40,760 nucleotides of DNA from Chromera velia (GCA_018398765.1 JAHBMJ010004317.1:36393-77152), one strand, 5' to 3'; positions 22,610 to 33,886 are shown, numbered from the stretch's first letter. The notes: generated by a model not told the origin, from the letters alone. A program made the numbers and translations.

Positions 22610-25600
22610 ATGCCACCCACCGTTGTGAGAGATAGCGGAGTCGTCGTCCAGAACCCGACTCAGGACGATTTTGGTTCACAGAGCTGCAACGAAAGCCTGT
22701 ACAGCGAGGACCTGGAGGTTCCTCTTGAAGGATGTGCAGCAGACATCGGACCTTCAACGCAGCATCATTCCACCAACCCTTTGCCGTCACGGTCTCATGA
22801 CTCCTCATCAACATTGCCGCACCGAGAATCGGCTTCTACTTCTCCTGCATTGCCTGTAGCAGGAAAGAATGAGGCGCCCACCAAAACTGCAAAGAATGGG
22901 GCTCCATCTTCCTCCTCTTGGGTCTCCAGGTGGAGATCCTTTGCGAAACAAATGGGACCAGGGATTATCTTTGCAGTGACAACCATTGGCACATCCCATT
23001 TAGTTCAGAGTACTCGGGCTGGAGCTCGCTTTGGCATGTCCGTCTCTTTTTTCATTTTTCTGGCCATCATTGCCAAGTACCCCTTTTTTGAAATGGGCAC
23101 TCGGTATGCAGCGGCGACCAGAGAATCCCTTTTGGAGGGATACAAGAGGCAGGGGACTTGGATTCTGTGGACTTTTTTCGTCTTCATGCTCGTCTACATG
23201 GTCCTGAAGATCTCAGCACTCTGTCTGGTCACTGCTGGAACGCTTGCGTTTCTGTTTGGAATTCCCCCGAGCTTCCCCCTTCATTGGATCGCCGGCATCG
23301 TTGCTGCAGTGAACGTCGGCATTCTCTCTGTAGGTGGCTTCGGCTTCCTTGATGGAATGATGAAGGGAATTGCCGCAGTTCTAACTATCTCCACTTTGGT
23401 GGCCACAATTGCTGCTCTAGTTGCAGGGCCTAGGTTTCCTGATGCGCCCGCCTTTGACTTTCGTGACTTCTTCACTGGTGACAGCATTTCTTTTCTGATC
23501 GCCTTGATGGGATGGATGCCGACGGGCATCGAGACTTCAGCCTTCTCTTCCACGTGGACAGTGGAGAAGATGAGAAAGAGACAGGAGCAGCTGATGAGAG
23601 AGGGAAGGGAGGAGAGGCAGGTCGAAGAGGCAAGGGGGGACACGACCGCGTCAAGTGGGGAGACGGAGGAGGAAGTGCAACATCGGAGGGAAGCGGCTGT
23701 CCCCCCTCCGTTGACAGACACGGAGTTTCGGAACAGCATCATTGATCTGCGCGTCGGGTACGGACTGACCACTGTTACTGCCCTCATGTCAGTCCAGTCT
23801 GGCCGCTGATTGCGAACGTGATTCATGTAGTAAAAAGTCAGAACAGTCTCCCTTTTGTCGAATTTGCTTTCTGTTTTAGTTCAGAGGACGGGACAGAGAG
23901 ACGCATTGAGGGAGGAAGAACGAGAGTGTATCACAGAAAAAAAAAAAGACGCTCTCGCCCAGAGAGGGGGGAGAGAGACGCCAGGAATGCATCAATGGAG
24001 AAGAAGAACTGAGCAAAGTTTATCTGCAGACACACACCCACGAGTGGGCACTTGAGAAGGGCAGGGTTACTGCAAAGCATACGTGTTCAGAGAGGAAAGT
24101 TGCGAAAGCTCAGTCATCCTGATCGAAGTGCCGTGCTTTCTGTCAGTTGTCTTTCCGTGTCTCGAAGAGCGAATGAAGAGCGGACGCAGAGAATCAAAAA
24201 CGTTCGCCCTTTGATCTCTGTACCGGCATGTCCGTACGTATGCATTCAATTGATTATGTGTGTGCAGGTTCGTTACGATGGGCAGCTTGATTCTTTACGG
24301 GAGCGGTGAGATTCTCTCTGGGAATTCCGCAGTCTTCGCTGGTCAGGTCGTCGGGATGTACGGCGCCGCCTTGGGGTCCTGGAGTCGGTACTTCATTGGG
24401 GCCTCTGCTACCTGCACCGTGCTCTCAACAGCGATGTCCTTCCAGGTAAGCTGCTGCTGTGTTGGCGGGTGGGTTCTTCTTTTCCCCCACTCGATTCGGC
24501 CTGGGCAGTGGAGGCACTGACAGTGCAGAGCGCTACTTGGTCGTCTCTTTCCTTGCGGGAGCTTCTCTCAGATTTTCTGAGTGGACACTTTCTCTCTTTT
24601 TCTTTCGGTTCTCTTCCTGGGTGAGCAGGTTCTCTCTCTTTCGCTCCCTCTCTACTTCTCCCTTGATCCCTCCCCCACTCTCTCTCTCTCTCTCTCTCTT
24701 GTGCTCTCTCCCTCCATCCCTCCGTCTCTTCTCTCTCTTGTTCTCTTCCTCCCTCCCCCTCTCTCTCCATCCCTTCCTCTCTCCGTCTTGTGTCCCTTCC
24801 TCTCTCTCTCTCGCTCGCTCGCTCTCTCTCTCTCTCTTGCTGGCTACCCCTTTCCTTTGTCAGTTCAGCCTATCCCTTCCCGCTCTCGCTGGTTCTCTCT
24901 CTCTCTCTCCCTCTCCCGTTTGTTCCGTTGCGATTTCTGTCTTCCTCTCGCGCTCGCTTGCTTACCTTCTCTTTCTCATGCTGTTACTTCGACTTCTTTT
25001 TCTTGCTTTGCCTCCCTCTCTCTTTCTCTGGGCGTGAGTGTGTGTGTGTGTCTGTGTGCGTGCGCGCGCGTCGGCGTGCGTCGGTCTCGGTGGGTGAGTT
25101 GCGTGTTTCCATGTTCGGGTTTGTGTGTGATGATATCTATTTCGAGGAGCTTTCCGAATCCCGATACGTTCGTAGTATTCTCTTTTTCAAAAAGAATTGG
25201 AAACGTGGCGTGGATTTCGCTGGCGTGGAAATTCCACGTTGGCGCCAGCCCGAATTGGCGTTGGCGTAGAACGCTTTTCACGTTGGCGCGAATTTCCACG
25301 CGCGCATTTTTTCTTCGCGAATTTCCACGCCAAAATTTTCTACGCCAGCGAAATCCACGCCACGTTTCCCATTCTTTTTGAAAAAGAGAATATACTCCCT
25401 GTCGACGCAACTTTGTTCGTGTCCTGTCTGCTTCCTGCTTTGATTTGACAGGATGGCGCTGCCCGCATTTGCATCGAGACCCTCCGAATTTCCGGCGTGT
25501 CCTCGAAAGCCTCTCTCTCCGCCTTTCTCTGGATGGGCGCAATGGCGGGGGCCTCCTTTGGGCTCTTCTTTGCGTTGGGGACAAACGTGAAATTCGTGAT

Positions 25601-25799
25601 GGACGTTGCGACGTCGGTTTCTTTTTGCGTCTCGTGGCTCTTCGCATACCTCAACTACAGAGTTGTGCAGCTTCCTCACGTCGCAGAGGACAGAAGGCTT
25701 CCTTTTTGGTTGAAGCCCTTGTCGTGGTTTGGCATTGCAGTTCTTTTCGGGTTCTCAGTCCTTTTTGTGGTGGTGAAATTGGACCCTGCATTGCTCTGA
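22610..25799 (+). CDS. Atypical Nramp-family metal ion transporter, about 567 aa
   Basis: Three exons, 22610-23787, 24268-24445 and 25452-25799, with phases 2 and 0 consistent. A hydrophilic Ser/Thr-rich N-terminus of about 100 residues precedes the Nramp core. TM1 starts GPGIIFAVTTIGTSHLVQST followed by RAGARFG. Next come IAKYPFFEMGTRYAAAT, the TM6 region LIALMGWMPTGIETSAFSST, and later DGAARICIETLRISG with the last TM helices. A long charged loop of about 75 residues (EKMRKRQEQLMREGREERQ and acidic sequence) sits after TM6, larger than usual. Canonical Nramp TM1 DPGN is absent (GTSH in its place) and TM6 MPH is MPTG, so metal choice may differ from Mn/Fe transporters. The subfamily with HLVQSTRAGA and KYPFFE is known in bacteria. 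The start ATG is the first in frame; no organelle targeting signal is evident. Confidence 0.88.
24655..24840. repeat. TC-rich simple-sequence tract in Nramp intron 2
   Basis: A long CTCTCT/CCCT tract on the coding strand. Frames through it read as poly-Ser/Leu and are artefacts of the repeat. Confidence 0.8.
25176..25392. repeat. MITE-like inverted-repeat element inside Nramp intron 2
   Basis: The left arm from 25176 (TATTCTCTTTTTCAAAAAGA, then ACGTGGCGTGGATTTCGCTG) is repeated in inverse at the right arm ending 25392. Arms are about 50 bases with few mismatches. The interior of about 110 bases holds further short inverted words (AATTCCACG, TTGGCG). The element is about 217 bases, with AGTA or a similar short word next to both ends as a possible target duplication. 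It lies wholly within the intron and so does not disturb the reading frame. Confidence 0.75.
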
Positions 25800-26380
25800 G
25801 CGGGTGCGTGTTCGAAGAAAGCTGAGCGGGTGTATCACTACATGTGTTCGTGTGTGTGGCAGTCTTCCTCGTAAAAATGCTGCAGTAAATGTTTTCGTGT
25901 TTCAGCGCATGATGTGTTCGCTTGATCATGATGTGATGCAGTTTCGTTATCTGACATGATTGCATCAGATCCTTTCGATCCTTCCTGACTGTCTTTTTTC
26001 TTCAACGTACAAGCCGTGCGTGCGTGGGTGAATGAGTGTGCATGCTCTACCTCATGATCATGATGAAAGGAACGCATCAGCTTCGCAGATCCTCCAGCCA
26101 CAAGCCAAAGTTTCTTTGAGTTGAGTCGGTTGGTTGATCCACGCTGAAATCGTTGTGCATTGCATGTTCTCTCTCTTTCGGTCTGCATGCGTTTCTTGCC
26201 TGACTCAGATGACAGGCTGATGTGCCGTGGTGCAGCTAACTTAACGTGATTTTTTATGTATACAGGAGGCTGTCCGGAGCATATTTCTAGATGGATCGAA
26301 GAATGCTAGAGCAGGTAACGATTGCTTTTGGCTGACAGTTGCAAGTCAATGAAATTAACTAACTGTGACTATGACTAGGA

Positions 26381-26818
26381 CTACCCTGCAGGTAGCCAGG
26401 ATTTTAGCCCAGGATTTTAGCGGATTTTACGGGATTTCGGCCAGGATTTTAGCGGATTTTGCCCAGGATTCTGCCGGACTCTTAACGTTAAAAATATAAT
26501 CCCTACACCTAAGATTTTAGAATCTAAAATCCTGGAAGAAAGCTAAAATCCTAGCCTCTTCCTAGGATTTTACGGGAAAGATATAATCCCCTAAAATTCT
26601 GGCATTCATTTCTAAAATCCTAGAATCCAGGATTTTAGTCTTTATAATCCCTAGAACCAGGATTTTAGATTCTAAAATCCTGGAGAAATAGTCCGGCAGA
26701 ATCCTAGGCAAAATCCGCCTAAATCCGTTAAAATCCTGGCCAAAATCCTGTAAAATCCGCTAAAATCCTGGGCTAAAATCCCGCAAAATCTAGCAAAATC
26801 CTAGCTACCTGCAAGGTA
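26381..26818. repeat. Foldback (large inverted-repeat) element built of AGGATTTTAG units
   Basis: The left arm (about 26381-26480: CTACCCTGCAGGTAGCCAGG, then several AGGATTTTAGC units, ending ATTCTGCCGGACT) is mirrored by the right arm (about 26690-26818: AGTCCGGCAGAATCCTAGGC, then GCTAAAATCCTGG units, ending TAGCTACCTGCAAGG). The right arm has roughly 20-30 extra bases. The ~200-base centre holds several smaller palindromes such as CCAGGATTTTAGATTCTAAA. No open frame is inside. The nesting of many short inverted units in two long arms resembles foldback transposons. Confidence 0.85.
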
Positions 26819-27248
26819 TAACTAGAACTGACTAATGCTAGGCCGGTGGATACCGATGGATCAAACTTTCTAGAGCGGCCTTTTTTAGTACTGCAGCTGC
26901 GCTACAGTTCTTTCTAGGTAAATTCTAGGCCTAGTTCTAGGCCCCCTTTTATTTTAAACCTAGTTTTGGACACGGCCCTATATACCGTAAAAATAGTTTT
27001 TTTACTGGCAATGCGATGCAGACGCCCAAAAAATGTTTTTAAAGGTGTTCCAATAAAAGATTTGATCAATTGCTGATCAATTATTAAAAAAAAAAAGAAG
27101 AAGTTGGTTCACGACTTGAAGTTACTTCAGATGAGGTAAAGATCGGAACAATCATGTCACGATCCCCCCCTTTCTTCCAAGTTTTTACAAGTTTTGCAAG
27201 TACGGCGTGCTGTGGTTGTAGGGTTTAGGGCCGCTCCGCGGCACTGCG

Positions 27249-27730
27249 GCCATGTTTGGTATACCCGGTACACAGGTGCACCCCATGGCAACCAAACTAT
27301 AAGGCGCAAAAACCTATTAATCGTGCCACAGGCTTTGCACCACACTGGAACGAGAGAATGCAGATCTCTTGGTAGGGAAAAGCAAGATGGGGGTGGGAGG
27401 ATAAGGAGTACAAGCTCGGGCGGAAAAGGAATTTATGTTACAGAGAGTGGTAGGGGAGATGTCGCTTTCGGGCCTGGGTGGTTGTGGGGAGATTGACAGG
27501 CAGAATTCGTGTAAAACGCTAAATTCAGAATTTATACAGTTCGATCAGTAGTAATCAGTAGACAAATAGAATTAACTTGACGATACTTGACGATGCACCT
27601 ATGCATGCACAGACCAAACTGTGAGGCCCCGGCCGGTGGCTGGGAGTCCCTCACTATCTTAATTAACATGGAGGGGAACTATAAACTATGCCATGTTTGG
27701 TGTACCCGGCGCACACCCAACAAAACTATA
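27249..27730. repeat. Pair of GCCATGTTTGGTRTACCCGG repeats
   Basis: The word occurs at about 27249-27275, followed by ACCAAACTATA (27291-27301), and again at 27690-27709, followed by CAACAAAACTATA. In each copy TTTGGT and the later AAAACTAT or ACCAAACT form a loose inverted pair, so each may be a small stem-loop or transposon end about 45-50 bases long. Confidence 0.5.
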
Positions 27731-27957
27731 CTATAATAAAACTATGCATATATTTGCGCGCGCAAACCGCGCGCGATTAAATTAATTGTTTCTTTACGTA
27801 TACACGCCTGCATACAAAGAGAGAGTTAACTTATGTACTGCGTATGCACGCAGCACGCTTCCAGAACTGAGAAGTTCATCGTTTGCTCCTCTCTTCATTT
27901 GCTGTGAGGAAGGCCATCTGTGCTTATCTGCCTACTCTCCGACAAGCAAACACACGT

Positions 27958-28059
27958 GAACAACAGTGTCAGAACAACAGTGTCTTCTGTCTACTCGTCG
28001 AACAACAGTGTCAGAACAACAGTGTCTTCTGTCTACTCGTCGAACAACAGTGTCAGAAC
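27958..28059 (+). repeat. 42-base tandem repeat, 2.4 copies
   Basis: Unit GAACAACAGTGTCAGAACAA + CAGTGTCTTCTGTCTACTCGTC starts at 27958, 28000 and 28042 (last copy partial). Copies are identical. Each unit itself contains AACAACAGTGTC twice, 15 bases apart. It lies 156 bases before the ART start codon. Since 42 is a multiple of three, one frame reads a 14-residue repeat (EQQCQNNSVFCLLV), but no ATG or splice site supports translation. Confidence 0.85.
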
Positions 28060-28214
28060 GATCTGGATTTCTGCGAGACATCCAAAGTTTCTTTTGTACA
28101 GCCTGAACGTTTGAGCAAAAGAAGCGCATCGATCCGGACAGCGGTCACTTTGTATTCAGCTTAATCTGTCCTCTGTTGTTCGTCCCTCCTCTTCTTTCTC
28201 TGACAACACCCGAA

Positions 28215-30681
28215 ATGGACAGAATCGATCATGTTTGGGCCAAACGACTTGGAGACGCAATCGAAGCGACGACAATCCAGCCCTCTTTGAAGGCTGCAGT
28301 TTCTTCCCTCTCGTTTATCGGCATTGACGTCATGCTCCTTGAGCATGCTATCACGGGAAAGAGAGATGAGTGGGAGAGCTCAGGAGCTTTGTACAAAGGC
28401 ACAGCAGAAGGAGGCTTCGGCCTGCCCCCCAGCTTTCCGATCGACTATGCCCTAGTCATCTTTGTGCACACACTGGACGATCCAGCCGTCTGCCTGTCTG
28501 TAAATAAGGTGATGTACTCACCCGAACGCTCGGCAGGCCCGGGAGGCATCTCTCCAGAGTTGCGCGCATGCCTCAATTACATACAATTTCTTGACACAGC
28601 GCTCGAGGCCCTACCATCCCACTACCACTACAGAGGTGAAGTAAGAAGGGGCGTACCGTGGGTGTTCCCGTCGGTCGACCACCATGATCCTGTTGGTCAC
28701 TTCACGAGAAACTCCCTCATCCAGTGGTATGAATTCAAGAGCACAACGAAGGAAGCCCATGTGATGATGGAGGAAGCTTTCTGCGGCCCGCGCCCAGGTC
28801 CCCGAACTGTCTTTGTAATTCAGGCCTCCCAGGCGTATGACATTGAGAAGTTCAGCCTCTTCCAGGAGGAGGCCTGTGAGTTTGAGGTGCTGTTTAGGCC
28901 TCTCTCTACGTTTTGGGTTACAAGTGCACAGCAATTTATTACAGACCCAAAAGAGACAGTGTTCCTTCTAAAAAGCGGATTCCCTGATGTTGTTAACCTG
29001 GTCCAGGTTGATGCGCAGGTGGGGAAAGAATAAAAGCTTGCATTCATGGGATACGCTTGCGTGTGTCTGTCCTCTTCGTCTTCTCTTTTTTCTGACCCGT
29101 CACTCTCTTTGTCTCCAATCCGATTCAATCCCAGTGCACCCCCCCTTTTTCCATTCAATTCACCGTAGATTAATTCTTGCACACGTTTCCTTTCCCTCTC
29201 TCTTTTCCACCTGCAGAACACGGGGAACACCCACCATCGCACCCCCAAAGTACGTTTTTGAGGCCTTTTTGCTGCTCCGTCCAATGCTTTGCATTCCTGG
29301 ATGCTCTCATTCGATGCATATTTTGATTCCTTCGCGCCTGTCCTCTTAGTCTGTCTGTGTGTCGCACAAGGCAAGAAACGGAGCGGAGTAGGTGCAAGAG
29401 TACTTTGTGACACCAGAGAGGATCCACTTGTTGCGTCTAACTTTTTTGATGTCAGAGATCAATTCAGAGCCGTAAGGCTGTCTTTTGTTTCCACAACTTC
29501 ATTGAGTTTGCTGTATTCATATCCCTCATGAAGGATCCTGAGCCGAATATCGAAGCCCTCGAACACGCCAAGGCAGTCCTTACTGCGCAGAACTTAGACC
29601 TCAGGGCAAAGCTCCAACGTGCGGAGGCCATTCTTGCCAAGCTGGTCAGCGTTGATTGGGTCTTCCATCCATAAGTTGCCATGATCATTAAACCTTGCCC
29701 GCAACTCCCCGTCCTGACCGTTGAGCAAGTGTTCGTGCTTTCTCATACACTTTGCTGCCACAGCTCTCCATCAGGTCACCAATCGGCCTCTTGCTCCCTC
29801 CCTCCTTCCTTCCCTCCCTCCCTCCCTCCCTCCCTCTCTCTCTCTCTCTCTCCCTCCCTCCCTCTCTCTCTCCCTCTCTCTCTTTCTGACGCGTCTTCTC
29901 TTGTGTTCTTTCTGGTTGTTCCTGGACTGTTTTTTCTTGCACTGTTGTACATCGAGCCTTCTCGTGCTTTTGTGTGTGTATGTATGTGTCTGTGAGTGCG
30001 TGTGTATGTCTTCTGCTGTTCTGTATGGTCTCAGAGAGCTGCGAGTCCTTCTGTGTCTTCTTCATCTTCTTCTTCTTCTCCTTCGATGGTAAGTCAACCA
30101 ATCATTTGCGCGGCGATACGAGTGTCAGCCACAGTCGGTCTACAAAGTCGGTGGGTGTGTAGCTGGCAAGTCATGCAGTTGCACCGCCTTCTCATTTATT
30201 TTCTCAACTGTTCGCTGACATTTTCTGTCTCTGTTACTGTCTGTGTCAGAGAAAAGGAAGGAACTAGTTTGTTTTTCTGCGTGCCTTTCTGTCTGTCTGT
30301 CTGTCTGATCACGTGAAAGTCTGTCGGGAGGTGGAGAGGCAAGAGGCGCTTAACTCTCACCTTTCGGGCCCCCTGCCCACGCTGTTTGATTGCTGGTGCT
30401 GTTCTTTTGTCTTTGTTCTTTCTTTCTTTTTGTCTGTGGTGTTCATGAAGAAAAAGAGGGAGAAGAAGAAGAAACATATAGTCTGTCTGTCTGTCTGTCT
30501 GTCTATGTGGCGCCAAAAGAAGAAAGAAACAAACAGAAGAGAATGAAGAAGGAGAAAAAAGGAAAGAAAACACGATTATATAGTCTGTCTGTCTGTCTGT
30601 CCGTCTGCCTGTCTTCCTGCCTGCCTACCTGTCTGTCTGTCTGTCTGCCTGCTTGCTGTTCTTTTGTCTTTGTTCTTTTTT

Positions 30682-30712
<31 letters not shown>

Positions 30713-30943
30713 CCCTTTCTTTCTTTCTTTCTTTCTTTCTTTTTTTTTGTCTGTGGTGTTCATGAAGAAAAGGAGGGAGAAGAAGAAGAAACATATAGTG
30801 TGTCTGCCTGCCTCCATGCCTGCCTGCCGGCCTAAAGGGAGAGGAAAAGGAAAGAAAGGTCGATACAGTCTGTCTCTGGCTCTCTTTCTTTGTTTCTCTC
30901 TGTCTTTCTCTGTATCTCTGCCTGTCCCTGTCTCTGTTTCTGG

Positions 30944-30979
<36 letters not shown>

Positions 30980-31485
30980 TTCTCTTTCTATATTGCAGCC
31001 TGGTGCTTTCACTATGCATGTCCAGCTGACAATCTAACTAAAACACTGAACAACTTCTCAACTGACAGGTTGAGAGTGAGCGTTGGAAGGATTTCTCAGA
31101 TGAATGCATTTTCACACATGCAGGTGCAGCCCGACGAGGTGGAAAGAGCAGCGACAAAAAGGCAAAGGGAAGAGGTCAGCCTGCATGTACACACGATATA
31201 TAGTTGTTCGAAGAAATGATAAATCTCCCTCACACCGCGTAAGTGTTGTACTGAAGAATGAAAACATGCGCATCTGAAGTCAGCGGCATCCATCCGCAGT
31301 TCAGTTGACAAAAAAAGGTCTCTGTGAGGAAGTTCAGCAAAATGGCGCACATGAAACTGTGAATCAACGACGCCCTTGCAATCTCTGAAATTAATCTGCA
31401 GGCGGAAGACAGCACTGATGACATCGAGGAGACTCGGGAGAATGCGCACAGAAAGAAAGACCGCAGGTCGGATCAAGAAGATTGA
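28215..31485 (+). CDS. Mono-ADP-ribosyltransferase-like protein (R-S-ExE type), about 386 aa
   Basis: Exons 28215-29018, 29217-29249, 29456-29644, 31124-31174 and 31402-31485, all joined in phase 0. Exon 1 (268 codons) holds the ART fold: YRG at residues 139-141 (R140), STT at 176-178, and the strand EACEFEVLFRPLSTFWV with ExE as E222-F-E224, preceded by AYDIEKFSLF. This order and spacing fit NAD-dependent arginine-type ADP-ribosyltransferases (ART/VIP2-like), which transfer ADP-ribose from NAD+ to a protein. There is no signal peptide. Exons 3-5 add a helical, probably coiled-coil, segment (NIEALEHAKAVLTAQNLDLR..) and a charged tail with KRQREE and HRKKDRRSDQED. The ATG at 28215 follows a pyrimidine-rich leader. 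If the last splice sites are unused, the protein stops at 29674 (351 aa). Catalytic activity is inferred, not shown. Confidence 0.75.
30398..30805 (+). repeat. Dispersed TCTG-linked repeat, two tandem copies in ART intron
   Basis: Two copies start with CTGTTCTTTTGTCTTTGTTC (about 30398 and 30656), pass through TTTC repeats, then a core (GTCTGTGGTGTTCATGAAGA.. GAAGAAGAAGAAACATATAG) and end in TCTG repeats. Between them (30511-30583) lies a second unit, CGCCAAAAGAAGAAAGAAAC to CGATTATATAGTCTG, which recurs at about 34082-34155. An inverted copy of the core is at 18107-18186. Confidence 0.75.
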
Positions 31486-32458
31486 TTGATTTTGCTCTTG
31501 TTCTCCGTCTATGAAGTACCTAGGGCATGTTTGTCTACCAGTCTTCTTCGGTCTGTTTGAAGCAAGGCTCCTTATCTCTGCTTCTCTGTTTGTCTGCCGG
31601 TTTCTGCCCTCTTGTCGCCGGCTCTCCCCGTTGCTACAGTGACCATGTCATGTTTTCCCCCGTTTTCTTGCATCTTGCAAGCGTCTGTCGGTGAGCAGGA
31701 GAAAAGGAAAATAGGCATGGAGTCTGTCAAGGGTGAAGCCGATGCAAAGGAAAACTTCAAACCTTCCTCCCTCGTGAATACAAATAGAGTAGATCTCGTC
31801 CCTTTTGAGATTAGGAATGTCTGCATACTTAGAGAGAGAGAGAGGGGGAAGAATTTGATCAGAGGCGTACAGCTTGGTAAGATTGTAACACGATCGCAGG
31901 AAGAAAAGCATCCTAGGCAGACTTCTGACGACCCACATGATGAAAACTCGCGCAAAAGAAGTGGCAGCCATATTTGGCAAACAACACGTGGTGGCGTTCA
32001 CACACACATACACACACACACAAACACAAACACACACATCGGCCAACAGAGGGGGGCGCAGACACGAGGAGAAATGAGGTGGAGGGGGGACTCTGAGCAG
32101 AAGATATTGAGCAGACTTGTACCGCGGACGCTTCTGGATGATACCCGTCTACTTCGATCAACGGGAGAGCCAAAGCTGGAGACGAAGAAAGAGTGTGAGA
32201 CCTTACACGCGTTACAGCTCAGAGAGCACAGAGACTGCGTGAGCTTCCATATATCAAACCCCCCACTGGCAGGCGCCATCTGTCCGTTCACATGCACGGC
32301 TGGCTTGCATGAAGCCTGCGCTGCGGAGCTTCTGGAGGATCAAGCGGGAACACAGGCCGTCCGAATCTGTGCGTTGATGGAGTGCCTTCTTCCCAGATGC
32401 TTCCTAAAGTGGAAATATTGGTACCTGCGTGCCCAATAAGATCGGTTCTGATGCAGTG
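31486..32458. other. Spacer after ART gene
   Basis: A 275-codon open frame (31612-32439, plus) crosses a CA array and has no ATG near its start, no family resemblance and no clear splice sites. I do not treat it as a gene. The rest shows nothing recognisable. Confidence 0.45.
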
Positions 32459-33886
32459 CTCCTCACTTTTGTCTTGTTTGGACATCAGTCTCCTACACAA
32501 TCACGATTTCCAATAGTATGGGGGTCCTGTGGGGAATGAAGTGATAGTGGATTATTTAATCAAAGGGAGATGCCAACAAGTCAAAAGTGAGGGGACGGGT
32601 GGGGCTCTGGAAAGGGATATGAGGGGCTGTTCTTGACAATGTGCAGGTGCTTGGAGATCTAGGCAAACAGGCAGATTTGCATGAATTCAAGCATACATCT
32701 ATGATGCGCATGCCCTTGTTGCAAGTCTGGTAGCAGAATGTCCGTCTAACAATCGAACCAAATTTCGTCTTTCAGCTAGGCGCAAAATCGGTTCAAGACA
32801 TTGTCCCCCCTCTGATTCATGACTTGATCTCAAGACTTTCCCTTCCCTGCTTGCGTACGTGCCTGTCTTTTCGACTACTTTGACGCTACCGCCTTCCGGG
32901 ACGAACCAACGGGACGCCAAGACAGATTTCCAATGCCAACTTGACCGCTTCTGCTTGGAGACTTCTTCAGGTTGCTTCGCTCAACAAAGGTGAGTAAAGA
33001 AGCACTGCGGCGATCTGTTCGCGTTTCTACAGTTCCAGATCTCTGTGCATCTATTTGCGTGCCGGAGCGTTCAGAAATGCACACTTTGTTTCCAAATTTA
33101 AGCGAACTTTTGCTCTTTCTTTCTGTTTCAACTTGAACCGGATGTCTTTTTGTGACGCGTTCGACCCCCATTTGACAGAACTTTTGTTGATCAAGAAAAC
33201 GGAATGCTTCATGATACGTAAAAAAATAAATGTTTGATTGCGTCCGTACTGCAGATTGAGTCGCCTTCCTTCAAGTGGAACGTCGAATTAAGTGAAGGCT
33301 TTGGAGGACACCAGCCTGTCGAGACAACGTCTGACGCTTTCGTGGTCGTTGCCTGTTTGTCCATTCCTTCAGCTTCTCGCGCCCAGGCCCAACTCCGAGT
33401 AAAAAGGACGCTTTCATCTCGCCTGCCCCTCAAGCAGATACAGGCCGTCTCCAGCCTCGCTTACCATCGGCGCACTGGTCTCGATGACGTCCGCCCACCA
33501 CCTGTCCCCGGAAGAACTGCTCCTCCTCTCGGCGGATCGGGGTCACCATGAGCATTCACCATCACACACTCAATGAGCATGATCGCATCAAATTGCAGCG
33601 CCACCTGCCGAGTGCCACCAAATAACTTTAAAAGCGCGGCTCTGAGGGTCTGCTCCAGATAGGCACAGAGAGGGAAGGAAGAAGGAAAAGAAGAGGGAGA
33701 TAAATGTGAGGCACTCAATTCTCACCCAAGCACATCCAAGATTAAACTATATCACAAATGCAAGCTCCACGCTCTTGTCTTAGTTGCAGAGATATCGAGG
33801 CCGATGGAGGTCTAGACGGAAAAGAGAACGGTCTTGACGAGGAGAGTGCCGAATCGATAGGGGCCAGCGACGACAAACATGAGTGA
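32459..33886 (+). repeat. Diverged segmental duplication, copy 2
   Basis: Counterpart of 1122-2588, in the same orientation. Its left end is a 136-base unit with good inverted termini (CTCCTCACTTTTGTCTTGTT and, at 32573-32594, CAACAAGTCAAAAGTGAGGG). Shared blocks follow at 32881-32951, at 33631-33650 and at the acidic exon 33790-33886. Confidence 0.6.
33255..33886 (+). CDS. Candidate two-exon gene fragment with acidic C-terminus
   Basis: After the acceptor GTACTGCAG the frame IESPSFKWNVELSEGFGGHQ is open to 33541. There a GG|GTCACC donor in phase 2 would join the acceptor TTAGTTGCAG at 33790 and continue with D IEADGGLDGKENGLDEESA to TGA at 33884-33886. The product would be about 128 residues (the end of a longer protein): a possibly globular first part, a Pro-rich linker (RPPPVPGRTAPPLGG) and an acidic tail. 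The phase match and the similar acidic exon in the other duplicate at 2480 argue for a real 3' end. No start exon was found, and the antisense frame (33461-33718) also looks protein-like, so confidence is low. Confidence 0.33.

Larger units (their letters stand above)
25800..27957. other. Spacer with AT-rich island and inverted repeats
   Basis: 25800-26250 is ordinary spacer that could hold the Nramp 3' UTR. 26250-27120 is AT-rich and holds the foldback element. 27120-27960 contains two copies of a GCCATGTTTGG motif and GCGCGC patches, without credible coding frames. Confidence 0.5.

Noticed and set aside
27883-28164. Small Cys-rich repeat protein upstream of the ART gene
   Set aside because: Begins at TTG, not ATG; better explained as a non-coding tandem repeat, though kept as a finding.
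31612-32439. 275-codon open frame on the plus strand
   Set aside because: No ATG near its beginning, it crosses a CA array, there is no family resemblance, and part overlaps a protein-like antisense frame.
33461-33718. Minus-strand frame with TLRAALLKLFGG and a hydrophobic strand, loosely like RNase P/MRP Rpp14/Pop5 subunits
   Set aside because: The resemblance is short and from memory only. The other duplicate does not keep the frame, and the plus strand over the same bases has a phase-consistent exon pair.
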